A stretch of DNA of 64,000 bases from Schaalia odontolytica (GTDB taxonomy: Bacteria; Actinomycetota; Actinomycetes; Actinomycetales; Actinomycetaceae): NCBI RefSeq assembly GCF_031191545.1, contig NZ_CP133472.1:1612001-1676000 (forward strand), given 5' to 3'. The notes under the pieces are model-generated. The model saw only the letters and a program-made list of their open reading frames with translations, did not search any database and was not told the DNA's origin. The position numbers and the translations under genes were made by a program. This document shows positions 1-10,829 of the stretch, piece by piece (the stretch's first letter is position 1; the number at the start of each line of letters is the position of its first letter).

Positions 1-1841
1 CAGACGTAGCCGTCCTTCGTCAATTACAACGACTCGATCTACGTCGGCTACCGCTGGTACGAGACTGCCGCTGCTGAGGGAGTCATCGACTACGCCTCCG
101 AGGTCGTCTACCCCTTCGGCTTTGGCCTGTCCTACACGACGTTCTCTCAATCGATGAGCGATATCTCTGTCAACGAGGCCACGGGCGCGATGTCCGTGGA
201 CGTGACCGTCACGAATACCGGCCAGGTTGCCGGTAAGGACGTCGTTCAGATCTATGACAACCCGCCCTACACGGATGGCGGTATCGAGAAGGCTGCCGCG
301 AACCTGCTGTCGTACGAGAAGACGAAGCTGCTGGAGCCCGGCGAGTCCCAGACGCTGACCGTCACGTGGAACCGCGACGCGCTCGCCTCCTACGATGCGA
401 CGAATGCCAAGGCCTACGTGCTCGAGGCCGGCGACTATAAGATTTCCGCGCGCTCCAACTCGCATGACGTCATCGATGAGAAGACGTTCACGGTGGGAGT
501 GACCCAAACCTTCAACACCGCCGACAACACGCACGACGGCGACAAGGTCGTGGCCACCAACCGCTTCGACGATGCCAGGGGCGATGTCACCTACGTGTCG
601 CGCGCCGGCCGCTTCGCCAACCTCGCGGAGGCGACCGCCGCCCCCACGAACTTCGAGATGAGCGAGGCCAACAAGGCGAAGTTCCTCGCGACGTCGAACT
701 ACGACGCGGCCTCGGACGAGGCGGTCAAGGGTGCGACGATGCCGACCACGGGCGCCACGAACGGCCTCGTCCTGGGAGACCTTGCGGGCCTAGACTACGA
801 CGACCCCAAGTGGGACCAGCTCCTCGACCAGCTGACCGTCAAGGAAATGAACACCCTTATCTCCAAGGCGGCTACGGCTCCCCGGCGATATTCTCGATCG
901 GTAAGCTGAGGGTCTCTGACGTGGACGGCCCAGCCTCGCTGAACAACAACTTCACGGGGGTCGGCTCGATCGGCCTGCCTTCCGCAGTGTCCGTGGCCGC
1001 GACCTTCAACAAGGAACTTGCTCGTTCCTTCGGTGATGCGATCGGCACGATGGCGCACGACATGCAGGTCTCAGGTTGGTACGCACCCGCCACGAACACC
1101 TACCGCTACGCCTACGCGGGCCGTAACTTCGAGTACTTCTCGGAGGATCCGGTCCTGGCTGGCACGCAGGTCGCCGAGGAGATCAAGGGCGCTCAAGCCA
1201 AGGGCGTGTATGCCTTCCTCAAGCACTTCGCGCTCAACGATCAAGAAACCAACCGCACGCACATGCTGGCGACCTGGACGAATGAGCAGGCGATGCGCGA
1301 GATCTACCTGCGCTCCTTCGAGATCGGCGTTAAGGACGGCGGCGCGCACGCAATCATGAGTGCCTTCAACTACATCGGCCCAGAGTACGCGGGTGCAGGT
1401 TCCTCTCTGCTGCAGGGTGTCCTGCGCGACGAGTGGGGCTTCCGCGGCATGGTTCTGACCGACTACTTCGCCGGCTACGGCTACCAGAACGCGGATCAGA
1501 TCACCCGTAACGGCGGCGACATGATGCTCGCGACGATCGACATGCCGATCGCCACTGTCAACGTCCAGGATGCCGGCGGCGTGACGGCGCTGCGGGGTGC
1601 CTCGCACAACATCCTGTACACGGTCGCGAACTCGTGGATGTACGAGAACGGCCAACCCGAGGTCACCCGCAACGCGTGGGAGTACATCTCCTGGGTGGCA
1701 GCGGCGGCAGCGATCCTGGCGCTCGCAGGCCTTGAGGTGGTGGCGATCCGACGCTACCGCGCCCGCAAGGCCGCGGCCGTGATGACCGTCGAGCCGGCCG
1801 CCTCGATTGACGAGGCCGGGGCTGATAAGGCGGAGGACTGA
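1..1841 (+). pseudogene. GH3 beta-glucosidase-like, permuted domains, membrane-anchored, two frameshifts, 5' end outside window
   Basis: Glycoside hydrolase family 3 protein with reversed domain order. Bases 13-150 encode the end of the usual GH3 C-terminal domain (VYPFGFGLSYTTF), followed by an Fn3-like domain (about 154-500). The N-terminal-type catalytic barrel comes after these: KHFALNDQE near 1218-1244, and GMVLTDYF near 1448, whose Asp is the expected nucleophile. The product ends with a transmembrane helix (about 1690-1755) and a basic tail, so it is probably anchored outside the cell. Such permuted GH3 enzymes are known. Reading is broken twice. Near base 11, DVA in frame 3 must join PSFVNYN in frame 1 (a TAG lies at 7-9). 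Near 867, LISK in frame 1 must join GGYGSP in frame 3. Each break is repaired by adding one base to a C or G run, so either real decay or sequencing error fits. The family is clear; the exact substrate is not. Confidence 0.8.
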
Positions 1842-1904
1842 TACCTCCGCGATCAATCGGATCGTCCACAGTGATCGGGTGTGACTGAGAATCACGCCCG
1901 TGGG

Positions 1905-1941
1905 GGAGGGGCCCGCAGGCACACGCCTTGCGGGCCTCTCC
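1905..1941. terminator. Hairpin after the GH3 gene
   Basis: GGAGGGGCCCGCAGG pairs with CCTTGCGGGCCTCTCC around a short loop, about 65 bases after the GH3 stop. There is no clear T-tract, so this may be a weak or Rho-assisted terminator. Confidence 0.55.
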
Positions 1942-2087
1942 GCATTCCCGGAAGGCGCGAGGGTGGGCACAGTTGGGGCTCGCGTGAGTCAAGGAGCCGC
2001 GCGCAACGGCAGATGCGCAGGAGGACACGCAGGGACAATACGCGACCCGTGCCTCGACGATGAGGGGGGAACCACAATGTACCCCCT

Positions 2088-2117
2088 TTGACGAACGGCG
2101 ACGTTTCGCACTATCCT
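2088..2117 (+). promoter_or_regulatory. str operon promoter
   Basis: TTGACG at 2088-2093, an 18-base spacer and TATCCT at 2112-2117. This is the best -35/-10 pair in the 506-base gap between the GH3 gene and rpsL. It predicts a leader of about 220 bases. I see no gene in the gap. Confidence 0.6.
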
Positions 2118-2347
2118 TGAGAGCGGTTCCCGCTTCTGTGGAACCTCTGTGCCCGGGAAACCGGGAGCGGGCTCCGTCCGTCGGAGCTCCGGGCGTCATT
2201 CTCTGACCCTCGTGGTTATCATGGCGCGCCGGCCCCCAGACGGACACGTGTGCCCACACGGGGGTAAACGCAGTCGCGGAAGACTGACAATCAGGGCCAC
2301 TCCTTGAAGCAAGGGGAGGCCGCCGACGGAAAGAAACTGGAGACCCA

Positions 2348-2722
2348 GTGCCTACCATTCAGCAGCTCGTCCGCAAGGGACGTGTCTCGAAGCGCGGAAA
2401 GGTGAAGACCCCCGCGCTGAAGGGCTCCCCCCAGCGTCGCGGCGTGTGCACCCGTGTGTACACCACCACGCCGAAGAAGCCGAACTCGGCTCTGCGAAAG
2501 GTCGCTCGTGTGCGCCTTTCGTCGGGCATCGAAGTCACCGCCTACATTCCCGGTGAGGGCCACAATCTGCAGGAGCACTCGATCGTGCTCGTGCGCGGTG
2601 GTCGTGTGAAGGACCTGCCGGGCGTGCGTTACCGCATCGTCCGCGGCTCGCTCGATACCCAGGGTGTCCGCGGCCGTCAGCAGGCTCGTTCTCGTTACGG
2701 CGCGAAGAAGGAGAAGAAGTAA
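2348..2722 (+). CDS. rpsL: 30S ribosomal protein S12
   Basis: S12 sits at the decoding centre of the 30S subunit and monitors codon-anticodon pairing. The 124-residue product has the hallmark [11 protein letters not shown] and [11 protein letters not shown] blocks. Lys43 and Lys88, the residues commonly changed in streptomycin resistance, are both unaltered. Asp89 is the position modified by RimO in other bacteria. The start is GTG at 2348 after a GGAG box. It is the first gene of the str operon, and its TAA stop shares one base with the ATG of rpsG, so the two are probably translationally coupled. Confidence 0.98.
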   Translation: MPTIQQLVRKGRVSKRGKVKTPALKGSPQRRGVCTRVYTTTPKKPNSALRKVARVRLSSGIEVTAYIPGEGHNLQEHSIVLVRGGRVKDLPGVRYRIVRGSLDTQGVRGRQQARSRYGAKKEKK

Positions 2723-3192
2723 TGCCTCGTAAGGGCCCCGCTCCCCGTCGCCCCCTCGTCGATGACCCGGTCTACGGCTCCAAGGTCGTGACCCAGCTGG
2801 TCAACCGCGTTCTCCTCGATGGCAAGAAGACCGTCGCCGAGCGCATCGTTTACGGCGCGCTTGAAACCGTTCGTGAGCGCACGGAGCAGGAGCCCGTCTC
2901 CGTGCTCAAGCGCGCTCTCGAGAACATTCGTCCGGCCCTTGAGGTCCGCTCCCGCCGAGTCGGCGGCGCGACCTACCAGGTCCCCGTCGAGGTCCGCCCC
3001 GCGCGCGCCACGACGCTTGCCCTGCGCTGGCTGGTCGACTTCTCGCGTCAGCGTCGCGAGAAGACCATGACCGAGCGTCTCGCCAACGAGATCCTCGACG
3101 CCTCCAACGGCCTCGGTGCCGCTGTGAAGCGCCGTGAGGACATGCACAAGATGGCTGAGTCCAACCGCGCCTTCGCGCACTACCGCTGGTGA
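2722..3192 (+). CDS. rpsG: 30S ribosomal protein S7
   Basis: S7 nucleates assembly of the 30S head by binding the 3' major domain of 16S rRNA and contributes to the E site. The 156-residue length and the [11 protein letters not shown] start are normal for the family. The ATG overlaps the rpsL stop by one base. A strong hairpin follows immediately and separates it from fusA. In Escherichia coli S7 is the translational repressor of the str operon; I saw no obvious S7-binding structure between rpsL and rpsG, where there is no spacer at all. Confidence 0.98.
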   Translation: MPRKGPAPRRPLVDDPVYGSKVVTQLVNRVLLDGKKTVAERIVYGALETVRERTEQEPVSVLKRALENIRPALEVRSRRVGGATYQVPVEVRPARATTLALRWLVDFSRQRREKTMTERLANEILDASNGLGAAVKRREDMHKMAESNRAFAHYRW

Positions 3193-3197
3193 TGTAA

Positions 3198-3227
3198 AGA
3201 CGAGGCCTGGGCAACCGGGCCTCGTCT
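3198..3227 (+). terminator. Intercistronic hairpin between rpsG and fusA
   Basis: AGACGAGGCC and GGCCTCGTCT form a perfect 10-bp stem with a 10-base loop, directly after the S7 stop. It has no T-tract. It is probably an attenuator or mRNA processing/stabilising element that sets the ratio of S12/S7 to EF-G. Confidence 0.6.
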
Positions 3228-3272
3228 CACGCAGCAATAACACCCATTACTTCGAACGAAGGAACCACACTC

Positions 3273-5396
3273 GTGGCACTAGAGGTGCTGACGGATCTCA
3301 ACAAGGTCCGCAACATTGGCATCATGGCTCACATCGATGCCGGCAAGACGACCGTGACGGAACGAATCCTGTTCTACACGGGCATCAACTACAAGCTGGG
3401 CGAGACGCACGACGGTGCCTCGACCACCGACTGGATGGAACAGGAAAAGGAACGCGGCATCACGATTACGTCCGCCGCCGTTACCTCTTTCTGGAACGGT
3501 AACCAGATCAACGTTATTGACACCCCCGGTCACGTTGACTTCACCGTTGAGGTTGAGCGCTCCCTGCGCGTCCTCGACGGCGCTGTCGCCGTGTTCGACG
3601 GCAAGGAGGGCGTTGAGCCCCAGTCCGAGACCGTGTGGCGTCAGGCCGACAAGTACGACGTTCCGCGTATCTGCTTCATCAACAAGATGGACAAGATGGG
3701 TGCCGACTTCTACTTCTCGGTGGGCACCATCCGCGACCGCCTGCACGCGACCCCCATCGTCATGCAGATCCCGATGGGTGCCGAAAACGACTTCGTCGGC
3801 AACATCGACCTGCTGACCATGGAGGCCCTGACCTACCCGGCTAAGGATGACAAGGGCAATGACACGTTCGGCTCCATCGTCGAGCGCGGCCCGATCCCGG
3901 CCGAGTACCAGGAGAAGGCTGAAGAGTACCGTGAGGCTCTCGTTGAGGCTGCCGCGGAAGGCTCGGACGAGCTGACCGAGGCCTACCTGGAGAACGGCGA
4001 GCTCTCGCTCGAGCAGATCAAGGAAGGCATCCGCCTCCTGACCATCTCCTCGCGGGCGTTCCCCGTCTACTGCGGTACCGCTCTGCGCAACATGGGCGTG
4101 CAGCCCGTCCTCGACGCCGTCGTTGACTTCCTGCCCTCCCCGCTCGACATCGGCAACGTTCGCGGCTTCCTCCCCGGCTCTGAGACCGAGGAAGAGACCG
4201 AGACGCGTCAGCCCGACGAGAATGAGCCCTTCTCCGCTCTGGCGTTCAAGATCGCTGCTCACCCCTTCTACGGCAAGCTCACCTTCATCCGCGTGTACTC
4301 CGGTAAGGTCGAGTCCGGTGCCCAGGTCCTCAACTCGACCAAGGGCAAGAAGGAGCGCATCGGCAAGATCTTCCAGATGCACTCGAACAAGGAGAATCCC
4401 GTCGACGTGGCGCACGCTGGCCACATCTACGCGGTGATCGGTCTCAAGGACACGACGACCGGCGACACGCTGTGCGCGTTGGACAAGCCGATCGTTCTGG
4501 AGTCGATGACCTTCCCCGCCCCCGTTATCCAGGTTGCCGTCGAGCCCAAGTCGAAGGCCGACCAGGAGAAGATGGGCGTCGCCATTCAGAAGCTGGCGGA
4601 AGAGGACCCGACGTTCACCGTCGAGCTCGACGCCGAGACCGGCCAGACCATCATCGGTGGTATGGGTGAGCTTCACCTCGACATCATCGTCGACCGTATG
4701 CGTCGCGAGTTCAAGGTCGAGGCCAACGTGGGTAACCCGATGGTTGCCTACCGCGAGACCATCCGCAAGACGGTCGAGAAGTACGAGTACACGCACAAGA
4801 AGCAGACCGGTGGTTCCGGTCAGTTCGCGCGCGTCATCATCGCCCTTGAGCCCCTTCCGGCCGACTCCGAGGAAGAGTACATGTTCGAGGACAAGGTCAC
4901 CGGTGGCCGAGTTCCGCGCGAGTACATTCCGTCGGTCGACGCGGGCATCAAGGATGCCATGCAGTCTGGCGTTCTCGCCGGCTACCCGATGGTGGACATC
5001 AAGGCCACGCTCCTCGACGGCGCCTACCACGAGGTCGACTCCTCCGAAATGGCGTTCAAGGTTGCTGGCTCGATGGCGCTGAAGGAAGCCGCCAAGAAGG
5101 CTAGTCCCGTCCTCCTCGAGCCGATCATGGCCGTCGAGGTTCGTACTCCCGAGGAGTACATGGGCGACGTCATCGGTGACCTCAACTCTCGTCGTGGCCA
5201 GATCTCGTCGATGGACGAGCAGCACGGCGTGCGCGTCGTCAAGGCTCAGGTTCCGCTGTCCGAGATGTTCGGATACGTCGGCGACCTGCGCTCCAAGACG
5301 CAGGGTCGCGCTGTGTACTCCATGGAGTTCGACAGCTACGCCGAGGTTCCGCGCGCCGTCGCGGACGAGATCGTCGGCAAGTCTCGGGGCAACTGA
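3273..5396 (+). CDS. fusA: Elongation factor G
   Basis: Translocation GTPase that moves tRNAs and mRNA after peptide transfer. At 707 residues it is full length. G-domain motifs are all present: AHIDAGKT (19-26), RGITI (61-65), DTPGHVDF (83-90) and NKMD (137-140). Domains II-V follow. The start is GTG at 3273 preceded by GAAGGAA. It is the third gene of the str operon, between two intercistronic hairpins, which suggests expression is tuned separately from rpsL/rpsG and tuf. Long reading frames antisense to it are codon-bias shadows. Confidence 0.99.
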   Translation: MALEVLTDLNKVRNIGIMAHIDAGKTTVTERILFYTGINYKLGETHDGASTTDWMEQEKERGITITSAAVTSFWNGNQINVIDTPGHVDFTVEVERSLRVLDGAVAVFDGKEGVEPQSETVWRQADKYDVPRICFINKMDKMGADFYFSVGTIRDRLHATPIVMQIPMGAENDFVGNIDLLTMEALTYPAKDDKGNDTFGSIVERGPIPAEYQEKAEEYREALVEAAAEGSDELTEAYLENGELSLEQIKEGIRLLTISSRAFPVYCGTALRNMGVQPVLDAVVDFLPSPLDIGNVRGFLPGSETEEETETRQPDENEPFSALAFKIAAHPFYGKLTFIRVYSGKVESGAQVLNSTKGKKERIGKIFQMHSNKENPVDVAHAGHIYAVIGLKDTTTGDTLCALDKPIVLESMTFPAPVIQVAVEPKSKADQEKMGVAIQKLAEEDPTFTVELDAETGQTIIGGMGELHLDIIVDRMRREFKVEANVGNPMVAYRETIRKTVEKYEYTHKKQTGGSGQFARVIIALEPLPADSEEEYMFEDKVTGGRVPREYIPSVDAGIKDAMQSGVLAGYPMVDIKATLLDGAYHEVDSSEMAFKVAGSMALKEAAKKASPVLLEPIMAVEVRTPEEYMGDVIGDLNSRRGQISSMDEQHGVRVVKAQVPLSEMFGYVGDLRSKTQGRAVYSMEFDSYAEVPRAVADEIVGKSRGN

Positions 5397-5409
5397 GTCC
5401 CACCGGGGG

Positions 5410-5439
5410 CTCGTGGGGCAGGGTGACCTGCCCTGCGAG
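5410..5439 (+). terminator. Intercistronic hairpin between fusA and tuf
   Basis: CTCGTGGGGCAGG pairs with CCTGCCCTGCGAG (two G-U pairs) around a 4-base loop, 14 bases after the EF-G stop. It is not followed by a T-run. It may attenuate read-through or mark a processing site. tuf may also have its own promoter in the remaining 100 bases, but I could not find a convincing -35/-10 pair. Confidence 0.5.
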
Positions 5440-5543
5440 CCGCCTCACACACAAGTAAACCCAGTAGGTCTCAAGCCCCAGGGGTGTTAAAGTGGCACCT
5501 AGCCGTAGGCTGAGAATATCTACCCGAGTCCAGGAGGACACAA

Positions 5544-6731
<1,188 letters not shown>

Positions 6732-6785
6732 ATCACGCTCTGAGTTTTTCTCAGATCTGATTCGCTGCTGATCCAGCGGCATTGA

Positions 6786-6815
6786 GGGCCCCGCCTCCCC
6801 AAGGAGGCGGGGCCC
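6786..6815 (+). terminator. tuf / str operon terminator
   Basis: GGGCCCCGCCTCC and GGAGGCGGGGCCC form a perfect 13-bp stem with a 4-base loop, 54 bases after the EF-Tu stop, followed by TTCGCTGT. Confidence 0.85.
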
Positions 6816-6999
6816 TTCGCTGTCGGGGTCGCTGCGCGTAACCGTGTTCGCCGCGCGAGGGCAATTCGCGGCACGAGGCTCGTAAGCTGCTGTGACGTTT
6901 GTTGCGAAACTGAGGAGCGTGTCCCGTGTTGTCCAGCCATATGACGCGCTACTCCGTTGCCGTTCGGGACTCGGCTACGTGATTGTGACCGATCACCGC

Positions 7000-7028
7000 T
7001 TGCGACACGCCCGAGTGCGGGGTACGGT
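7000..7028 (+). promoter_or_regulatory. Candidate S10 operon promoter P1
   Basis: TTGCGA (7000-7005), a 17-base spacer and TACGGT (7023-7028). The spacer is almost entirely the first copy of a 22-bp direct repeat. If used, it gives an rpsJ leader of about 300 bases. Confidence 0.45.
7001..7022 (+). repeat. 22-bp direct repeat, copy 1 (S10 promoter)
   Basis: Exact 22-base match to 7277-7298; both copies begin TGCGACACGCCCGAG and end GCGGGG. This copy forms the spacer between the candidate -35 and -10 boxes of P1. Confidence 0.85.
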
Positions 7029-7124
7029 AGTTGCTTGGTGACGGTCTGGGCTGCCTATCGCGTCTCAGGCCGTTATCGATGCCACTCTGTCGGTGGTTTC
7101 ACATGCGAGAATCCCCTTCCGGGT

Positions 7125-7154
7125 TTGTGCTCGCGGGTGGAACTCTGACAGAAT
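7125..7154 (+). promoter_or_regulatory. Candidate S10 operon promoter P2
   Basis: TTGTGC (7125-7130), an 18-base spacer and CAGAAT (7149-7154). A small hairpin (CCCCAG/CTGGGG, 7165-7181) lies just downstream. Weaker than P1; the call is tentative. Confidence 0.3.
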
Positions 7155-7276
7155 GGCACGGTTGCCCCAGCGTCTCTGGGGTGGTCCATGCGTGCCATCA
7201 CGTGTGGATCGGGCAATATGCCCAAGATCTTTGGACAAGACGTCGGTCCAGCGCGAGCAATTGCGCGCACAACGGC

Positions 7277-7298
7277 TGCGACACGCCCGAGTGCGGGG
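7277..7298 (+). repeat. 22-bp direct repeat, copy 2 (rpsJ leader)
   Basis: Second exact copy, 38 bases before the rpsJ start and 276 bases after copy 1. It is not followed by a -10 box, so here it would be part of the leader RNA. Its CCCG-AGTG-CGGG core can form a small hairpin. The whole gap 6732-7335 (604 bases) otherwise holds only the tuf terminator, candidate promoters and leader; no gene was seen. Confidence 0.85.
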
Positions 7299-7335
7299 AC
7301 CGGCGGCGAATCTGTACGAGAAGAGGTAAGACGGC

Positions 7336-7644
7336 ATGGCGGGACAGAAGATCCGCATCCGGCTCAAGTCGTATGACCACGAGGTCATCGACAGCTCCGC
7401 GCGCAAGATCGTGGACACCGTACAGCGTGCGGGCGCCACGGTCGTGGGCCCGGTGCCGCTGCCGACCGAGAAGAACGTTTTCGTCGTTATTCGGTCGCCC
7501 CACAAGTACAAGGACAGCCGCGAGCACTTTGAAATGCGTACGCACAAGCGGCTCATCGACATCATCGACCCGACCCCCAAGGCCGTCGACTCGCTCATGC
7601 GCCTCGACCTGCCTGCGGACGTCAACATCGAGATCAAGCTCTGA
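7336..7644 (+). CDS. rpsJ: 30S ribosomal protein S10
   Basis: S10 is part of the 30S head; its family is also known as the NusB partner in antitermination. The 102-residue length and the [19 protein letters not shown] start are typical of actinobacteria. The ATG at 7336 follows GAAGAGG. It is the first gene of the S10 operon and is preceded by a long leader containing a direct repeat, which is where feedback control by a ribosomal protein would be expected. rplC begins 12 bases after its stop. Confidence 0.98.
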   Translation: MAGQKIRIRLKSYDHEVIDSSARKIVDTVQRAGATVVGPVPLPTEKNVFVVIRSPHKYKDSREHFEMRTHKRLIDIIDPTPKAVDSLMRLDLPADVNIEIKL

Positions 7645-7655
7645 GGACATCTGCA

Positions 7656-8321
7656 ATGACTAACAAGAAGCAGCACGCTGCCGCGCCCATTAAGGCGCTG
7701 CTCGGCCGCAAGATCGGCATGACCCAGGTTTGGGATGCCGACGGCCACCTCGTGCCCCTGACTGTCGTGCAGGTCGGCACCAACGTCGTCACCCAGGTTC
7801 GTACCGACGAGGTTGACGGCTACTCCGCTATCCAGCTTGGCTTCGGTGAGATTGACTCCCGTAAGGTCACCAAGCCCCTGCAGGGCCACTTCGAGAAGGC
7901 CGGAGTTGCTCCGCGCCGTCACCTCGTTGAGGTCCGTACCTCCGAGCACGACTCCTACGAGCTCGGCCAGGAGCTCGACGCCGCCACCTTCGAGGCTGGC
8001 CAGGCCGTCGACGTCTCCGGCACCACCAAGGGCAAGGGCTTTGCCGGCGTTATGAAGCGTCACGGCTTCGCTGGCGTTTCCGCCTCCCACGGTGCGCACC
8101 GCAACCACCGCAAGCCCGGTTCGATCGGCGCCTGCGCGACGCCCGGTCGCATCTTCAAGGGCCTGCGCATGGCCGGCCGCATGGGTGGCAACCGTCGTAC
8201 TGTTGAGAACCTGACGATCCAGGCCGTCGACACCGAGAAGGGCCTGCTGCTCATCAGCGGTGCCATCCCCGGCCCGAAGAACGGCGTTGTCCTGGTTCGC
8301 TCCTCCGTGAAGGGTGCGTGA
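7656..8321 (+). CDS. rplC: 50S ribosomal protein L3
   Basis: L3 is an early 23S rRNA-binding assembly protein that reaches toward the peptidyl-transferase centre. 221 residues with the conserved [10 protein letters not shown] near the N-terminus and the central finger ([34 protein letters not shown]). A short N-terminal extension ([15 protein letters not shown]) precedes the core. Second gene of the S10 operon. Its TGA overlaps a GTG of the next frame, but the next gene most likely starts at the following ATG. Confidence 0.98.
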   Translation: MTNKKQHAAAPIKALLGRKIGMTQVWDADGHLVPLTVVQVGTNVVTQVRTDEVDGYSAIQLGFGEIDSRKVTKPLQGHFEKAGVAPRRHLVEVRTSEHDSYELGQELDAATFEAGQAVDVSGTTKGKGFAGVMKRHGFAGVSASHGAHRNHRKPGSIGACATPGRIFKGLRMAGRMGGNRRTVENLTIQAVDTEKGLLLISGAIPGPKNGVVLVRSSVKGA

Positions 8322-8323
8322 TC

Positions 8324-8968
8324 ATGGCTGACGATCGTAACGTCGACGTCATCGACCTCAAGGGCAAGAAGGCGGGTTCCGTCGTTCTCCCCGGCTCCAT
8401 CTTTGACGTTCCCACCAACATTCCGCTGATGCACCAGGTTGTCGTCGCTCAGCTCGCGGCCGCCCGTCAGGGCACGCATGCGACGAAGACCCGTGGTGAG
8501 GTCGCCGGCGGCGGCAAGAAGCCGTTCCGTCAGAAGGGCACCGGTAACGCTCGCCAGGGTTCCATCCGTGCGCCTCACTTCACCGGTGGCGGCATCGTCC
8601 ACGGCCCTCAGCCGCGTGACTACGACCAGCGCACCCCCAAGAAGATGAAGCAGGGCGCTCTGCGTTCCGCTCTGTCCGATCGTGCGCGCGCTGACCGCAT
8701 CCACGTTGTCACCGCCCTGTTCGAAGGCGACAAGCCCTCGACCAAGGCTGCTCTCGCCGCGCTGCGCGCGATCGTCGAGGACCGTCAGGCTCTCGTCGTC
8801 CTCGAGCGTGGCAACGAACTGACCGCGCTGTCCCTGCGCAACGTTCCCGAGGTTCACGTCCTGTGGGCCGACCAGCTGAACACGTACGACGTCCTGGACG
8901 CCGATGACATCGTCTTCACGCAGGCCGCCCTTGAGTCCTTCCTCGGTACCAAGGAGGAGACCAAGTGA
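8324..8968 (+). CDS. rplD: 50S ribosomal protein L4
   Basis: L4 binds 23S rRNA and lines the polypeptide exit tunnel; in Escherichia coli it also represses the S10 operon. I prefer the ATG at 8324 (MADDRNVDV, 214 residues), which has an AAGGGTG box at suitable distance; an in-frame GTG at 8318 overlapping the L3 stop is the alternative. The extended tunnel loop is visible ([19 protein letters not shown] and [12 protein letters not shown]). Its stop overlaps the GTG of rplW in a GTGA arrangement, pointing to translational coupling. Confidence 0.97.
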   Translation: MADDRNVDVIDLKGKKAGSVVLPGSIFDVPTNIPLMHQVVVAQLAAARQGTHATKTRGEVAGGGKKPFRQKGTGNARQGSIRAPHFTGGGIVHGPQPRDYDQRTPKKMKQGALRSALSDRARADRIHVVTALFEGDKPSTKAALAALRAIVEDRQALVVLERGNELTALSLRNVPEVHVLWADQLNTYDVLDADDIVFTQAALESFLGTKEETK

Positions 8969-9270
8969 GCACGATTGAAGCGGGCAAGAACCCCCGCGAC
9001 ATCATCCTGAAGCCGGTCACCACCGAGAAGTCGCTCGCCCTCATGGACCTGGGCAAGTACACCTTCGAGGTTGACCCCCGCGCGAACAAGACCGAGATCA
9101 AGATTGCCCTGGAGCGTATCTTCGGCGTCAAGATCGGTTCCATCGCGACCCAGAACCGCAAGGGCAAGACCTACCGCACCCGCAACGGGATCGGTAAGCG
9201 CAAGGACGTCAAGCGTGCCATCGTCACCGTGCGTGAGGGCACCATCGACATCTTCGGCGATCAGGCCTGA
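8965..9270 (+). CDS. rplW: 50S ribosomal protein L23
   Basis: L23 lies at the exit of the peptide tunnel and is the docking site for trigger factor and signal recognition particle. 101 residues. The conserved KPVTTEKS start and the RNA-binding loop ([22 protein letters not shown]) are present. The start is GTG at 8965 inside the overlapping GTGA with rplD, preceded by AAGGAGGAG. Fourth gene of the S10 operon. Confidence 0.97.
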   Translation: MSTIEAGKNPRDIILKPVTTEKSLALMDLGKYTFEVDPRANKTEIKIALERIFGVKIGSIATQNRKGKTYRTRNGIGKRKDVKRAIVTVREGTIDIFGDQA

Positions 9271-9292
9271 GGACCGAAGGGACATTTGAACA

Positions 9293-10129
9293 ATGGGAAT
9301 TCGCAAGTACAAGCCCACGACCCCGGGCCGTCGCTTCTCGTCCGTCTCTGACTTCGTCGAGATCACCCGCGACACCCCCGAGAAGTCGCTGCTTCGCCCG
9401 CTGCACAAGACCGGTGGCCGTAACAACAACGGCCGTGTCACCTCCCGCCACCGCGGCGGAGGCCACAAGCGTCAGTACCGTGTGATCGACTTCCGTCGTC
9501 ACGACAAGGACGGCGTCCCGGCAACGGTCGCTCACATCGAGTACGACCCCAACCGCACGGCACGCATTGCTCTCCTGCACTACGCGGATGGCGAGAAGCG
9601 CTACATCCTCGCTCCGACCGGCCTGAAGCAGGGCGATCACATCGAGGCTGGCGTTGGCGCCGACATCAAGCCCGGCAACTCGCTGCAGCTGCGCAACATC
9701 CCCCTGGGTACCGTTGTGCACGCTGTCGAGCTCTACCCGGGTGGCGGCGCTAAGATCGCTCGTTCCGCTGGCACCTCCGTGCAGCTCGTCGCTAAGGAAG
9801 GCCGCTTCGCCCAGCTGCGTATGCCCTCCGGCGAGATCCGCAACGTTGAGGCCACCTGCCGCGCCACCATCGGCGAGGTCGGCAACGCCGAGCAGTCGAA
9901 CATCAACTGGGGCAAGGCCGGCCGTATGCGCTGGAAGGGCAAGCGCCCGCACGTCCGTGGTGTCGTTATGAACCCGGTTGATCACCCGCACGGCGGTGGT
10001 GAAGGCCGCACGTCCGGTGGTCGTCACCCCGTGTCGCCTTGGGGCAAGCCCGAGGGCCGTACGCGTCGTCCGAAGAAGGCGTCCGATCGTCTGATCGTCC
10101 GCCGTCGCAAGACCGGCAAGAACCGCTGA
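9293..10129 (+). CDS. rplB: 50S ribosomal protein L2
   Basis: L2 is a universally conserved 23S rRNA-binding protein needed for subunit joining and peptidyl-transferase activity. 278 residues. The functionally important C-terminal block [13 protein letters not shown] is intact, with its key His, and the basic tail [18 protein letters not shown] is present. ATG start at 9293 with a GAAGGGA box. Fifth gene of the S10 operon. Confidence 0.98.
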   Translation: MGIRKYKPTTPGRRFSSVSDFVEITRDTPEKSLLRPLHKTGGRNNNGRVTSRHRGGGHKRQYRVIDFRRHDKDGVPATVAHIEYDPNRTARIALLHYADGEKRYILAPTGLKQGDHIEAGVGADIKPGNSLQLRNIPLGTVVHAVELYPGGGAKIARSAGTSVQLVAKEGRFAQLRMPSGEIRNVEATCRATIGEVGNAEQSNINWGKAGRMRWKGKRPHVRGVVMNPVDHPHGGGEGRTSGGRHPVSPWGKPEGRTRRPKKASDRLIVRRRKTGKNR

Positions 10130-10145
10130 GTAGGAGTCGATTGAA

Positions 10146-10427
10146 ATGCCGCGTAGTTTGAAGAAGGGCCCGTTCGTCGACGATCACCTGCTCAAGAAGG
10201 TCGACGCCGCGAACGAATCCGGCTCTAAGAACGTCATCAAGACCTGGTCGCGTCGCTCGGTCATCACCCCGGACTTCCTGGGTCTGACCATCGCCGTCCA
10301 TGACGGACGTAAGCATGTGCCCGTTTTCGTCACCGAGTCGATGGTGGGCCACAAGCTCGGCGAGTTCGCTCCCACGCGTACTTTCCGCAGCCACGACAAG
10401 GACGATCGTAAGGGACGTCGGCGCTGA
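10146..10427 (+). CDS. rpsS: 30S ribosomal protein S19
   Basis: S19 forms a dimer-like pair with S13 in the 30S head and contacts 16S rRNA near the A-site tRNA. 93 residues with the standard [19 protein letters not shown] start and the [19 protein letters not shown] core. Start ATG at 10146 after GTAGGAG. Sits between rplB and rplV as in nearly all bacterial S10 operons. Confidence 0.98.
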   Translation: MPRSLKKGPFVDDHLLKKVDAANESGSKNVIKTWSRRSVITPDFLGLTIAVHDGRKHVPVFVTESMVGHKLGEFAPTRTFRSHDKDDRKGRRR

Positions 10428-10456
10428 GCCGGCCCCACGGAAGAAGAGGCAGATAC

Positions 10457-10828
10457 ATGGAAGCCAAGGCGCAGGCGCGATTCATCCGCGTCACGCCCCA
10501 GAAGTCCCGCCGTGTTGTGAACGAGGTTCGCGGCAAGCGTGTTCTGGAGGCCGCCGACATTCTGCGGTTCGCCCCGCAGGCCGTCGCCACCGATGTCCGC
10601 AAGGTGCTCCTGAGCGCCGTCGCCAACTCGAAGGTCAAGGCGCAGAACGCCGGAGAGACCTTCAACGAGGCCGACCTGCTCGTCCTGGAGGCATACGTGG
10701 ACGAGGGTCCGACCATGAAGCGCATTCGTCCCCGTGCACAGGGGCGCGCCGGTCGTATCCTGAAGCGCACCTCCCACATCACCATCGTGGTGGGGACCAA
10801 GGAAGACAAGAAGAAGGGAGACCGCTGA
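10457..10828 (+). CDS. rplV: 50S ribosomal protein L22
   Basis: L22 extends a beta-hairpin into the exit tunnel next to L4; this hairpin is the site of macrolide-resistance changes in many bacteria. 123 residues. The core ([20 protein letters not shown]) and hairpin region ([18 protein letters not shown]) look wild type, without insertions. ATG start at 10457 after GGAAGAAGAGG. Separated from rpsC by one base. Confidence 0.98.
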   Translation: MEAKAQARFIRVTPQKSRRVVNEVRGKRVLEAADILRFAPQAVATDVRKVLLSAVANSKVKAQNAGETFNEADLLVLEAYVDEGPTMKRIRPRAQGRAGRILKRTSHITIVVGTKEDKKKGDR

Positions 10829-10829
10829 T

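Noticed and set aside
3279-5225. 648-residue open frame antisense to fusA
   Set aside because: High-GC codon bias of EF-G leaves the opposite frame open; the translation is low-complexity Val/Leu/Asp-rich and resembles no protein. Same for long antisense frames over tuf, the S10 genes, glmM and glmS.
5485-5520. Separate tuf promoter
   Set aside because: Boxes such as TTAAAG and TAGGCT are present but wrongly spaced (13 bases); not strong enough to list.
7031-7663. 210-codon frame across the S10 leader and rpsJ
   Set aside because: It overlaps rpsJ out of frame and shows only Arg/Ser shadow composition.
8318-8323. GTG start for rplD overlapping the rplC stop
   Set aside because: The ATG six bases later gives the usual L4 N-terminus and better ribosome-binding spacing; similar reasoning was used for rpsQ, rplR and rpmD.
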